Shown here one piece after another: positions 1 to 11,647 of a stretch of 64,000 bases of DNA. Source of the stretch: Capitulum mitella (Eukaryota > Arthropoda > Thecostraca > Pollicipedomorpha > Pollicipedidae). The number at the start of each line of letters is the position of its first letter. The first letter of the stretch is position 1. The position numbers and the translations under genes are program-made. A model generated the notes under the pieces. It made no database searches. It saw only the letters and a program-made list of their open reading frames with translations, and was not told the DNA's origin. The DNA lies in the NCBI GenBank assembly GCA_030062745.1, contig CP099839.1:41527891-41591890 (forward strand). Reading direction: 5' to 3'.

Positions 1-855
1 CCAGGCGCTGATCCTTCCAATTTAACACCTAAGCCCTTTGTCGGTAAAGTGAACCTAGCGCTAGCGTGCTCCGCTCCGTATGACGCCTACGGCTGCAGTT
101 ACCAAAACAAAACCTGAACATCCGTTTCAAACTTCTAAGCCTGGTGGTATTAAAGTGAAATTTATCCTTTAAGATGTCAGAACCAAAAACTTAGACGAAA
201 AATGCGGTGATGCAAAGCTTAGGGAAAGTCAACGAGAGCTGGTAAACCCCTCCAATTCTGGACGCCACAAAGAAACGCATTAACAAAACCGCATTCTTAA
301 GCGATGCTTAGCGCTCAAGTGCAGCTCACACCGGAATATATGTAACTAGAAAACAAGTGGTTGTTTTAGATCGCCAAAAATGTCAAACAGTTCACACCTT
401 ACATCCGAGTGCTTCGTGGTTGCATTCGTCACGTCCAACCTTCTGTGTGAAGTATTCGTGCCCATTGTTCTCATTCACTTCCTTTACGTGCTTTCTACAC
501 GATTCGTTACGGACCTGCCATTAATCACTCGGGAGTTGATACCCTGTCGGAGTCACTGCCTGCAGCCTACCGAAATCGCCTTATCTTCGTTAAGCCGAGA
601 AAAAAGAGCACTCCGGCGGTGGTGCGCTGTGTTTGCCTGAACCTTAGTGGCCGTCTGGCCGGCGGCAGCGCGCCTTTGATCTTCAGCGCACGGCCGGTGA
701 CTCATAATAATGCAATGTCGCATGTGTCGCACGGAGGAAAGGCGGCTCCCTTTATGGGGCACATCGAGGTCATGATGCAAAGTTGGGCGGCCATGGCACC
801 GGCGCGCGGCCGGTCCGAGCCGCTCTGGGGACGGTCCGCGGAGCGTGGTCCGCGC
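1..855. other. No gene recognised
   Basis: Mixed-composition sequence with only short chance open frames on both strands. I see no transposon ends, tandem repeats or RNA gene here. Composition becomes GC-richer after about 780, approaching the tandem repeat that follows. Confidence 0.5.
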
Positions 856-1118
856 AGGACCACTGCAGAGGACCACACTGCAGACAAGCTCTGCAGAGGA
901 GCGCACTGCAGACAAACACTACAGAGGAGCACCGTAGAGGACCACTGCAGACAAACACTGAGGAGGGCCACTGCGAGGAACAAAGCAGAGGACCACACTG
1001 CAGAGGACCACTGCAAAGGACTACACGGGAGAGGACCGCTGCAGAGGATCACTGCAGAGGAACACTGCAAAGGAACGCTGTAATGTCGGTAGACCACAGG
1101 AGAGGGCCTCTGCAATTT
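856..1118. repeat. Degenerate minisatellite, 13-bp core
   Basis: About 17 imperfect units built on ACCACTGCAGAGG, varying from 12 to 15 bp, so many PstI-type CTGCAG sites recur. The repeats keep frames open on both strands (a 204-residue minus-strand frame runs across them), which is a repeat artefact and not a gene. Confidence 0.8.
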
Positions 1119-3033
1119 TTGTGATGAACAGAATAGCACTGTAGGATTTGCGAGTTTGCGCATCACTGAAGGACCCACTCTTGAACTAATGGGCAGGGCA
1201 GGTGAAGAGACCACTGTTGTACCCACGAACATCTGAAAAGCCTTGGTGATCAGCGTGGGATCTCTCGCATGGGTGGATCTCACGCTGGCTTTATCCACTG
1301 GGTAGGTGAATGCCATCTGGTGGAAGCCAAGGCTGACCTACGCAGCCACACGTAGGGAAGTAAAGCGAATATCTGCATGTATGGGGTGTTTTGTTTCTCG
1401 GTCTTGCTGCATTTGTTTTAGCAAGCTCGACTCAGAGTTCAGAGGTTTTCACGCCAGAAGGTGTCACAGTGTGATAAATCAATACATAGTATATCAAACT
1501 AAAATAGGTTCTACAAACCACTGAACGAAGCTCTACTGGACTGGAAATGAGTGCTGGTATGCCCCGAGAATCCGTTGTCCGGGATTTCGTTGGATCAGCA
1601 GATCGCTGACCGGCACAAAAGGCGGCCCTATGGACCAATTATCAGCACAGGAGAGATGGGTATGAAATCTAAGCTGGACAAATTCATAAGGGATCGCCAG
1701 AGATAACAAAAGTCTGAAGTATGGACCACTGCAAGCACACCCTAAACTTCAGGTCTACTGGTGACAGGGCAGGATAAAGGTCGCGTCTGTTGACCGCTAG
1801 AAAGGACAGCAGGCTGATCTCAGGACCATTGAACCGGACAAAAGTCTGGTCTTTTGGCCACTGAATGAAATAAAATGGGGCTAGCTGGGAAACAAGACTT
1901 TGGGTCTTTCCATTCACCAGAAAGGGCAAAAATCCCGTCTGCTATTTGCCACCGAACATTTCGCATGACCATTCCGGGACCGACTGAAGCTCTACAACAT
2001 CCCTCCATGATATCAGGTTTCAGGACGAGGTGACATTTGTGGTGAAGTGAGTACTGGAAGGGCGGGGGAGGGGGGAGGGCGGTGCCCGGCTCCGGAAACC
2101 TGAGGGTGTGGCCCAGCGGGGGCCGGAGCCGTCGGTTGCAGCACCGCCTCGACGGGTGCGAGTCGCCCGCGCGTGAACCGCACCTACGAACAATGGCGCT
2201 GCCGGCGGTCGGCCGAGCTCTGCAGCCTGCAGCTCCGCCAGAACACAGTCGCGTTGCGAAATCGGCCGCCGGTCCCTGGTCGCCGGCGGGCCCTGAGGCA
2301 GACCAGACAGGTCGTCTCCGGCTTCCAGGCCGCCGGCGGCTGAGCGCGCAGCGCGGATGTGGCCCGCGAACGTCTCCAACAGACATCCGGCGTTGCCTCA
2401 GGAGGTGTGTAACAGACCAGTTCGTCTTTGGTGCTTTTTGCTCAGATCAGGATCACTCTTCCATTCCGCCAATGGCTGTTCGTACGTACCACGCTTCGAG
2501 TAGGGTGCGCGCGTCTTGCGTTATTGCCCATTGCCTGAAGCAGCGGTGGCATCGAGAAATGGACCCTTTCCGTGGTACAAAACACGTGGGAACATACAGG
2601 AGCCTACAGAAACGTGCTGCCAGTTCCGGCGATCGTCCAGCCGAGGGATACAGCCGGAGACACGACGACGCTGCCGAGGTCTGTAGATGTGCTGACAGCT
2701 GACGGCCGCCCGGCTCGTGCGGAGACATCCATCTCTGTCAAGGTGCCCGCACACCCAGCGGGCTGACGTCAGGGCCCGCAGTGATCGCTGGATTAATTAC
2801 AGTTACCCGGAGTGGTTTTATGGACTCATGTTAGCGTTCCCTTTGAATATATAAATCAATAACATATTCATGCTACTGCAAAACATGCTCTGCGGTTAAA
2901 GAAACGACACGACGGCTTCGTTGAACATCTACGATAGTCTTTCAACAGCTCTTCCGCTGCGGCTTGGCTTCAGAAGGACCAATTCCCACTGGAACAATGA
3001 ATGGCGACAATGCTTTGTGTCAGCGCGTTTAGG
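1119..3033. other. No gene recognised; GC-rich patch at about 2060-2400
   Basis: Unassigned sequence. Between about 2060 and 2400 it is CpG-rich with several GCCGGCGG runs, so it may be a small CpG island. Overlapping open frames there are on both strands and match nothing I know. The rest is of average composition. Confidence 0.4.
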
Positions 3034-3366
3034 CCTCGAGTCGCCGCCGCTCGGCTCGTCAGGGGCCGAACCTCGAGTCGCCGCTGCTCGGCTCGTCAGG
3101 GGCCGAACCTCGAGTCGCCGCTGCTCGGCTCGTCAGGGGTCGACCCTCGAGTCGCCGCCGCTCGGCTCGTCAGGGGCCGACCCTCGAGTCGCCGCTGCTC
3201 GGCTCGTCAGGGGCCGACCCTCGAGTCGCCGCTGCTCGGCTCGTCAGGGGTCGACCCTCGAGTCGCCGCCGCTCGGCTCGTCAGGGGTCGAACCTCGAGT
3301 CGCCGCTGCTCGGCTCGTCAGGGGCCGACCCTCGAGTCGCCGCTGCTCGGCTCGTCAGGGGCCAGG
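3034..3366. repeat. 37-bp minisatellite, 9 units
   Basis: Unit begins CCTCGAGTCGCCGC and ends GGGGCCGAA. Unit starts fall at 3034, 3071, 3108, 3145 and so on, exactly 37 bp apart. Units differ mainly by C/T changes. Since 37 is not a multiple of three, all frames cycle through the same 37-residue translation, explaining the long arginine/serine-rich open frames. Not a protein gene. Confidence 0.9.
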
Positions 3367-3586
3367 ACTCGGGCCGCCGCTCCCGCTGTCAGGCGGCTGC
3401 GTGCGGGCCCGCGATGGCCGGCGCCTCGGCCTGTCCGGCTCCGACCTCTGACGCCGGATCAGACATTACCCCAGCCGGATGGGGCCGGCGGCGGCGCCTT
3501 TCGTAAGGGGATTGGCGGCCGGCGCGCTATGCAGCGAGCGGTTGCACACATCACTGCGTACGGAATCCTGGGCGGCCGGCCGCGCC
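3367..3586. other. GC-rich island between two minisatellites
   Basis: CpG-dense sequence including a GGCCGGCC octamer near 3572. It sits between the 37-bp and 34-bp tandem arrays. No coding signal seen. Possibly an unmethylated regulatory island. Confidence 0.4.
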
Positions 3587-3880
3587 GCAGGTAGTCGGTC
3601 CGGGATCAGGTCCGACCGCCGCAGGTAGACTGTACGAAATCAGGTCTGACTGCCACAGGCAGACGATCTGGGATCAGGCCCGGCCGCCGCGGGTAATTGG
3701 TCGGGGATCAGGTCAGACCGCTGCAGGTATTCGGTCAGGGATCAGGTCCGACCGCTGCAAGTAATCGGTCTGGGATCAGGTCCGACCGCCGCAGGTAGTC
3801 GGTCGGGGATCAGGTCCGACCGCCGCAGGTAGTCGGTCAGGGATCAGGTCCGACCGCTGCAGGTAGTCGGTCGGGGGTCT
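3587..3880. repeat. 34-bp minisatellite, 8 units plus partial
   Basis: Unit starts GCAGGTAGTCGGTC and contains GGGATCAGGTCCGACCGC. The first and last unit starts (3587 and 3859) are 272 bp apart, which is 8 x 34. Middle units are more diverged than the last ones. Confidence 0.85.
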
Positions 3881-6800
3881 GTCGGTCGCTGGCTAGAGTC
3901 ACGGTCCCCTTCACTGACCACCGCCGGGTCAACGCCACGGACGGTCTGAAGGCAGCGCAGGTGGGTCTGTCAAGACGTGAACGCAGTGGTGTGGCTGTAG
4001 TAGTCAGTGGGCTTATCCCCAACTTCGAACCACTTGTGAGGGTGGGTCCACAAGAATGGCATCAGGCATTGTGATATGTCAGGATGCTGCCATGACACAG
4101 GGAAACCGTGGTTAGGTCGATGACTGACATTGTAAGAAGAAGGCTCTCTTGAATGCATACCAATCGAAGCTGAGGCACTTTTTAAGCAGAACTCTGCTTT
4201 GAAGACAGAAATGTTCACAAATCCTACCGACATTTGTAACGTTGAATATTACACGAACTCACTGCTCCCATTTCTGGCAAATTGTGCAGACCTTATAATC
4301 AGAAGATAACATGCAATTTGGCGTGAGCTTGTCTCATTAACACATGTACCAAAAGCGCATCAAAGATGGAATGAGGTCACATCATGCAGCGTCAAACCAG
4401 CAATAAGTTTAGCCAGCGCGACATTTTCACGACAGTGGCTATGACGGTAGCATACTCTGATCCGGGACAGATACAATAGAATTGTATTGCTTTCGGGAAG
4501 GTGTAGGGTTGGCAAAAATCTTGGTTTTTCCGATACTTTGATTAAAGTCCTGGTGTGATTAATATCAAGTACCAAATGCATGTAGGAATGACGGGAAAAC
4601 GTTCTTAACAGCAGGGACGGAACTTTTCCTCACAATAATATGATATCAGGAGCTCATTGAAACCTAGCCAAGTTTTTCCTTTCAGGAGCCTTAGTAATCT
4701 GGCTTATAGGTGACCCTTCCTTGATCTCAACTGGACACGTAGGCACAAAATGTTTGTGTTACGCCTTGAACGCCTTTGAACGTTTGAACGTTACGCCTTG
4801 GGTTAAAGGAATTCGTAAGGAATTGATGTGAAACGCATATCGGCCTATGCTAGGATGTGAACCATGCTCCTGTTGTCTGGTTGTGTGTGTAGTGCTATTT
4901 AACGTCTAATGGGCATCGCAAAAGCCCATAGCTCAACAAAGTTGCTAGGTGCGTAATAAATAATTTTTTGCGAAGGCGTAATGGCATATTTCTCTCTGTG
5001 TGCCTGTGTTGCCCTTGAAGAGCTGCAGCAGGTAGTATGTAAGCATACCTCCCATTTCTATTTTGTTCCAGTGCTTTCGCAGCGTTTTTGCAAATGATTT
5101 AGGGGCACGTTTGGCATTTGTTCTACGTCAAAATGCAAAACCATTCCTTTTTTAGAGTTCTAAATGTCGGCTTGGCAAGCAGCATGTCCAACGTTCATAG
5201 CCACATCTTAAAACAAATTAACGCTACCTGAAACGACTTCAACTCATTGCCGGCGCAGCATCTAAGAGCATGTGAAGGTTGCTGTCGATTTCGGGCCCAG
5301 CCTACTTACCAGACTGATGACGACTCACAGGGATGCCGCCGCACAATGTCTGTCCAGCGGCCGATGTATGTGAAACGTTCTGGGCTCAATGGTGATCGTC
5401 ATTGTTCTGTGAGGTGACGCATGGCTACCCGGCGAATGAACATCTGACGTCATTAATCCGTCGAGCCTGAATCCTCCTTTCGGTGCAATTTACATTTCTT
5501 ATTTTATGCAGGCCGAATGATGCGTTGGGGTAACGTTTTCGACCAAGACCTGAACTAGACACGGGACTTTATTCTTTTTAGCATCTTGGAACCATAGTGA
5601 TCAGAAGAGGAGAGTTGCTTGTGAAACACGAATCATTATGCTGTAACCTATATGTATTCATGGGAGCAAGTCTGAAACCCAAAACCTGGCTATAACTTAA
5701 GGTTTTTGAATTATTAGTACTTAAACGAGCAACCCCGATCCTGCTGCATTCCTATTCTTTCGTACACAGTATATGTAATGATATTCTGAAGTCATATGCG
5801 TATGCCTCGAAAATGGAGAAAGAACATAGAATAACAGAAACCCATTTCCGTTTAACCCAAAGAAAAATAAACAACATCTGCATTTTTGAATGTGCCAATC
5901 CTGCCAAAGCACCTACGATGTGATAATGCACGACATTTTCGACCAGACAGCGTGCGGGTGGCACGTGCCACGTTGCGAACACCAGGCTTGGTGTCTGACG
6001 TGTTTTGACAGGCTTTGGGTTCTCCATATACTGAAAACATTTTCACATTTTCAACGGTCGTTTTGAGCTCTTTTCCAGTTAGTCCAACGACGCTTATTTG
6101 TGGTACCCTGAAACAGCGGGCATCATCATACATCGTATCTGGCACTATGGTGCCATAGGCATACAGGCAAACATCACATCTGATGTTCAACGAAAACCGT
6201 GCCAACGCTTCGGTAGTGTCCCTGGCGTATACAGAATAGGATCGGAAGAGGTCAGACGTCTAGGATGTGAAACGCATCAGTTTGTACCGTACCTTGGAAC
6301 GGCGTGAAACTACAGGAGTCTGGTCGCCTCCGACTGCAGCTTTTTACGGCCAAACCAGCCGCTTTTTAGATAGTTTCTAGATGCCCTTGGTGCAGGAAAT
6401 TTGGTAAGGTGAGGACTCCGGACAATTTTCCGACTGGAAAGACGTAATTGATGTTTCGTAACCGGTGTTCGTGCGAACAATGAGCGCTGGACACGTCCTA
6501 ACACTTCGCCGTCAAGACTGGTACACGAGAAAAAGCAGAGCTCGCTGCACGCAAACAGCCTGATCAGTCGATGGAAGGCTGCCACAGGAGTCAAGGACCG
6601 GCCTATCCCTTGCCGCAGCAGCGTCCTCAGGAGTGTCATGCCGGCCTTCGGAAAGAAGACAAAACGAATAAAAAACCTGGTCGTTTGGCCGAGAAGACCC
6701 AGTCAGTTTTCAGACAGTCACGAAGTCGGTGCCAAATGGGGGACATGGATTCCCTGGCACTTCCCTGGCAACGCTGCTGCCCGGCTGGCATAAATCATTC

Positions 6801-7829
6801 AAAAAATCGTATGTAATCGTGATAACCGTCTGGCGGCGAGGTGCTGCCGCTGTCCCGACTGCTTGTCACGCACGGTTAAAGAACGAGGAAATCGCGAGGA
6901 CGTGGCGTTCCTTGAACTCGACAGAATGAACGAGCCGTGTACTGAGGCGGCTGCCCAGCGACAAGGCGTTGTCGGTGTGCTGTTATCAAGTGTGCGATCG
7001 GGGCCGTTTTCGTGTTCTCTTTTAGACGGAAAACTAACGAGACCTAACGGTGTGTCGGTTGTTTCGGTGACAGTTTTTCGTCTGTGGATGAGAAGCTCAC
7101 AGCGCTGGCATCTCCTGACACGACTAGAGCTTGTGCACCAAAGCGAGATGCATGGCGACGGCCACTGGTAAAACACGACCACGCTCCAAACAGCTGCTGT
7201 GTCAGCATTGGCGATGGCACCGGGTAGAACTTTGGCCGATAGCTCCCTTTTACACAAACCACCTCATCGGTACCACGCGAAGACAGATTGTCTAATCATA
7301 ACTTGGAAAGCTGGGAGGAAGAACCTGGACGTTCCTTGTACTCACAAACGCGACGCATGCTGCTGCTCAAAGTAAAGTAAAGTAAGACCCCCTGGCCTCC
7401 GTCTCTTTTATCATTCTGGCTTATTTTGTGCCCGGCAGAGAACCCGATTCCCATAAAGTAATGCCTAGCGCCCCGTATTGCAAAACAATGTGGTGCATCT
7501 GTGTGACCTTGTGGCCAGGTCCCTCCTTCTAGAGCGATCTTTTGAAAACACTGAGCACGTTTCGCGGCACACAGAAAGTACTCACGCACATTGCCCATCT
7601 GGCTCTCGCTTAAGAATGTACTTTTGTAGCGCACGCATGAGCGTGCATATGATAATATCAGGCAGCGTGTTCGAAAGGAAAACTTGACCGCTTGCTCGCA
7701 GTAGGGCTTTGACGTTGTGAAATCTTGGCAAAGCCCGCCCGAGTTAAACTGGTAAAAAACTGACCCGCTGAGATATCCATCATCAGTGATTAGAGTCAAA
7801 AGGCCGCTGGCTCATCCTCAGCCTCTCTT
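3881..7829. other. No gene recognised
   Basis: About 4 kb of average-composition sequence. Open frames are short (under 155 residues), occur on both strands and show no domain I recognise. Apart from a small direct repeat of ACGCCTTG-type words near 4768-4800 I see no repeats or transposon termini. Confidence 0.45.
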
Positions 7830-8665
7830 GAATGCGCTGGCCGCGTGAAGACAAGAGCCTCGAGCGTTGCGGATGCTCGAATTGGTGCCGTCTTTGTTGA
7901 CGGTGCCGACAGCAGCCGGCCCCTGGAGCGGGCCGTACCCGGACACACACCGGGCCGCCTGCAGCACTGGGCCGTGTCGGCGCTCGCATGAGGCGCCGGC
8001 TGCCGCGCCGCGGTCGTAACAACTCGGCCGGAAGAGGAAAAATCCGGCCTGACCGCGGCGCGGCCGGCAGCCGGGCTCGGCCGGCCCGGCCACCCCCGGC
8101 TCCCGGCCGCATGCAAGGCGCCCCCGCGGCTCGGAGCAGCCCTGCTGAGGAGCGGCCAGCCCGGCGGACCCGACCTCCCCTCTCGGAGCCGCCCGCCGCA
8201 GCCGCCGCCGCCGTGACCTCTCGACAGTCCCGCCCTCAACAACCTCATGTGCAATGCACATCTCCGGGGTGGCGTGTCGCTGGACGGGGCGGGGGGGGGA
8301 GGTCGCAGTGAGCGGCGGCCGGCCGGCCGGCGGCGGCGCCTGTGTTCTGCCCGGCCGGAGCCGGCAGGCCGTGTAAACAGTCGGTGACATCAGACGGTCG
8401 GGCCGGCCAGGCGCGAGCATTGTGTGGAACGAGCGTCTGGACAATACGGCACAAGAGCCGTATGCGACGCCGCCGCCGTCCCGGCGTATGTAAACAAGGC
8501 CCAGATCAGAGGCGGCCGGATAAAAACCTGCCTCCGGCCGGCGGCGGCAGGCGAGAGCCGGCCGGCTGGCGGCGGCGCCGCACGCGCGCGCGCGCGCCGC
8601 GCCGCTCGGCCTCGTTTGTTTTGCCGTTCATCACGCGGCGCCGGACGCGTCGACTCTTGACGTGA
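7830..8665. promoter_or_regulatory. CpG island with GGCCGGCC octamers
   Basis: Very high GC and CpG density with several GGCCGGCC octamers, an alternating CG run near 8583-8600, and AT-containing words embedded in it: TGTAAACA near 8373 and GTAAACAAG near 8490 (forkhead-type), and CGACGTCAATG near 8674 just past the edge (CRE-like). This looks like a CpG-island promoter or regulatory element. No transcript can be assigned. Long arginine/proline-rich frames on both strands are composition artefacts. Confidence 0.5.
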
Positions 8666-9269
8666 AAGTTGACGCCGACGTCAATGTCGGCAGCTCCCGC
8701 GTCCCGAGATAGTAGATGGTGGAAAGAGACCGTTCAGAGCCCCAGGCCAGTGTAAATCGTAGGAAAATCGCCAGCGGACGAGACCTCCGGGAGAGACGGA
8801 AAGAGTGCTGAACGACGGCGGAGGCGCGATGTCAAGCAGATCACAGGTTGTTGGAGGAGCCGAGATACAGCAGAGAGTCCGGGGGAACACAGAAGGTGCC
8901 GCGAGAGACCGCTGAGAGGGTCAGGGCAGCGGACAGACAGCTCTCTGTCTGGCGGGTTCAGAGACGATGCCACCTTACCTTGACAGTGTTTGGATTGTGT
9001 GAATCACACAGTGCTCCGCGAGAGGCTTGTTTCCGGACGTTTGCTTTGGTCTCTCGGTCTGTCTCGTTATAAACAAACCGCCGCCACTGCACGCTTTGCC
9101 ACATTTGACAATAATAAAGAAATACGAGCGCAGGCGCTAGCTTTGGTGTGAAACAACCGTGCATCCTGTAAAAACTTCACAGCCGGGTAAAACCAACACG
9201 TTTGCAGCGGGCGCCGGCCCCTCTCATCTGGCGGGGCCTGCGCCAGAAATGTCGCGGCGCGGCGTGCCG
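8666..9269. other. No gene recognised
   Basis: Transition between the CpG island and the 21-bp minisatellite. No repeat or coding signal seen. Confidence 0.4.
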
Positions 9270-9949
9270 TGGCCGCGTCAGATCTCGTCACCACCGCTTC
9301 AGATCCCGCCGGCACCGTGTCCGATCCCGCTGACACGTGCACCACTAGCGCGTCATCAGATCTCACCAGCGTGGCGTCAGATGTCGCCGACGTTGCGTCA
9401 GATCTCGCCGACGCGGCGTCAGATCTCGCCGACGCAGCGTCAGATCTCGCCAACGCAGTATCGGATTTCGCCGACGCAGCGTCAGATCTCGCTGACGCAG
9501 CGTCAGATCTCGCCGACGCAGCGTCAGTTCTCTTTGACTCGGAGTCAGACGTCGCTGATGCAGCGTCAGGTGTCGCCGATGGAGTGTCAGACCTCGGTGA
9601 CTGAGAGTCACCGAGATCTGACACTCCATCGGAGTCAGATCCCGCCGATGCGGCGCCAGCGGTTACAAGCGAGGCGTCAGATTTCAGCGGCATTGCGTCA
9701 GTTCTTACCAGTTCGGCGATGACCGGCAAACAGATATCTAGCCGATATCGGACTAGGCACCTCATAGGCAGCATCGTGTCTCGCCCAGACATTTCTGTCG
9801 CCAATGAAGGTTCACACATCACCGAAGCAACGTCAGACCTCACACGCAACCGATCGCACTCTATATGGGACGTCAGTCTTACTGACGAGAACACGTCCGA
9901 CTGACGCAGCCGTCCGAGGCTACTGACATACAGTCAGATCTCACCGGCA
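9270..9949. repeat. 21-bp minisatellite (GCCGACGCAGCGTCAGATCTC type)
   Basis: Units of 21 bp carrying GCGTCAGATCTC are clear from about 9340 to 9540 and degenerate outside. Because 21 is divisible by three, heptapeptide repeats (SDLADAA on plus, SARSDAA on minus) stay open in several frames, giving a 275-residue minus-strand frame that I do not regard as a gene. Repeat words reappear after the MITE at 10379, so the MITE interrupted the array. The array contains the palindrome at 9576-9632. Confidence 0.8.
9576..9632. repeat. Long palindrome inside the minisatellite
   Basis: Two 27-bp arms with one mismatch around the 3-nt spacer GAG at 9603-9605. The inner arms read CTCGGTGACT and AGTCACCGAG. 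The minisatellite orientation flips at this point. Confidence 0.85.
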
Positions 9950-10378
9950 CAGGGATGTCAATTTCTGTGAATGATTGGGTGGGCCGAGCCGTGGGTCCGA
10001 CAGCCTTACCTCCCCCAAATGCGGGTTTCTCATTGGGTTTAGCGCACTTTGTCTTGATCAATGGAAGTTTTTGATTTTTTTTTTTTTGCTATATTTCAAG
10101 TAAAAAATTGTGTATATCCCATGTATATTGGTACATATAAACACACACACACGCACATATATATATGATAGAAAGACGGATGGATACATCACTTTATGAC
10201 TTACTCCATACTTCCTGCCTATCTTTTATCTACTGCGGCCGTTTCTTTCGTTATTTTTGCCCAGTTCCCTTTAAAACTGGCAGAAAATATTGAAGGGGCC
10301 CAAAGCAACATTGGAGGGGCCCAGATCAACATTGGGTGGGCCAGGGCCCCCTCGAAAAAATACAAATCGACACCCCTG
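9950..10378. mobile_element. hAT-like MITE, family 1, copy A
   Basis: A 429-bp non-coding element. Ends are inverted: it opens CAGGGATGTCAATTT and closes AAATCGACACCCCTG. Flanking octamers caccggca and catcggcg match at 6 of 8 positions, an eroded 8-bp target duplication as expected for hAT-type insertion. It contains a T-run, an AC run and an AT run near 10070-10165. Related copies lie at 19730-20240, 43583 onward and 47896-48466. No transposase is encoded. Confidence 0.7.
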
Positions 10379-10721
10379 CATCGGCGTGACGCCAGATCTC
10401 ATACAGCGTCAGCTCTCATTGGTCCGCCCACAGTGCTAGGATAGATAACACTGATACGGTCTTAGTTCTCAGCAACTCATATTGGTGAGAACCAACAGTG
10501 TTGTCACGCCGGTGAAAAGGCGCAGGTATAAAGAACAGCAGGAAATCTTACTAACAGTGTCAACAGTTCAACAGTCATCGAAGAGGACATGTCATCAATT
10601 TTGCTATCATTTTGTTTCAGCCTGAAGTTCATTGATTTAGTTCTATCTTGTCACCACCCCCGAAGCATGGCTGGAGATCTCCGAAAATTATTGGGAGGTC
10701 CACGTAGGATTTCGGACCATT
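10379..10721. other. Minisatellite remnant then unassigned sequence
   Basis: 10379-10425 carries GCCAGATCTC and CAGCGTCAG words that continue the 21-bp minisatellite on the far side of the MITE. The rest shows nothing recognisable. Confidence 0.4.
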
Positions 10722-10790
10722 TCTTTCCAGTCATTGCCATAGGCCTTACCTTAAAATCCCTGCCTACTGGGGAGTCCGGATCCCCCCTCC
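10722..10790 (+). repeat. Unnamed interspersed repeat, copy a
   Basis: Contains TCTTTCCAGTCATTGCC then ATAGG, then an AAAAT-rich stretch and a C-rich run. The same order is seen at 27228-27301 (minus), 30405-30488 (plus) and 34821-34900 (plus). This is the most diverged of the four copies. Confidence 0.5.
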
Positions 10791-11647
10791 CCGCCGGATT
10801 GCCAGTGATGCCCCGAAGCGTCGCTGCTAACAAGGTTATGTCTTTGGTCCATAGGCAAACGGGGGGGGGGGGGCAGGAGAGTCATTGCCTCTCCCTTTTA
10901 AGGTGGAGGTAGCATTGTTAATCGGATCCTGCACTTTCTGTGACTTTTTTTAGTTTTCTTTTAGGTAATCTAAAACATGCTTGGCGCTTTGCCCAGTTCA
11001 CCTGTAATCTATCTCAAAACCTACTGGATAAAATTGTTCCATATTATAAAGGAATGATTTGTCTGATTGCATGAAAAAAATGATGTGGGAGCACCTTATG
11101 CTACCATATCTACCAAATATTCTGATAGTCAGATATTCTGAGGCAAACTGTAGCGCACTCTCGCACTTAGCCGCACATTTTAAACCCAGCTGATAATGTT
11201 GCCGGCAACGCTTATGAAACTAATGAGAGGGTGAGTAGTCGTTAATAGAACAGATCATAGGAGGGCATCATCATCATCATCATCATAGGAATAGGGGGTC
11301 ATGCCCCCACTTTTCAAAGTAGGAGGGCCAGCAACGGTGCTTATCCCCTATTTCTCAATATCCTTCGAAGGTATATTGCAACAGCTAAAGAAAAAACATT
11401 ACAAATGATCACTTTTAACAGTAAATCCCTCCAAATTAGGCAGTAAAGGCGAAAAATCATCAAGAAGTCCTACACAGAAATGTAGATAGTAGACACACTT
11501 CCAGTATCCATTTAACTGGTGAAAGTCTCAACGATGTCTTGCCCATACTAAGGACGAAAATGCAATTACATTTGCAGGACAGCTGTAGGTGTTCTGTATT
11601 TTGCGCAGAACCGCTTCCTGACTTCTCGACTCTATTTTGAATATAGA
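10791..11647. other. No gene recognised
   Basis: AT-rich unassigned DNA with a 12-nt G run at about 10861 and a short CAT trinucleotide run at 11267-11287. It ends at the Helitron terminus. No genes seen. Confidence 0.45.

Noticed and set aside
2921-3594. Arg/Ser-rich frames of up to 197 residues
   Set aside because: Products of the 37-bp tandem repeat, which yields the same translation in shifting frames.
9067-9894. 275-residue minus-strand open frame with heptad repeats
   Set aside because: It is generated by the 21-bp minisatellite, whose period keeps several frames open on both strands. No recognisable domain outside the repeats.
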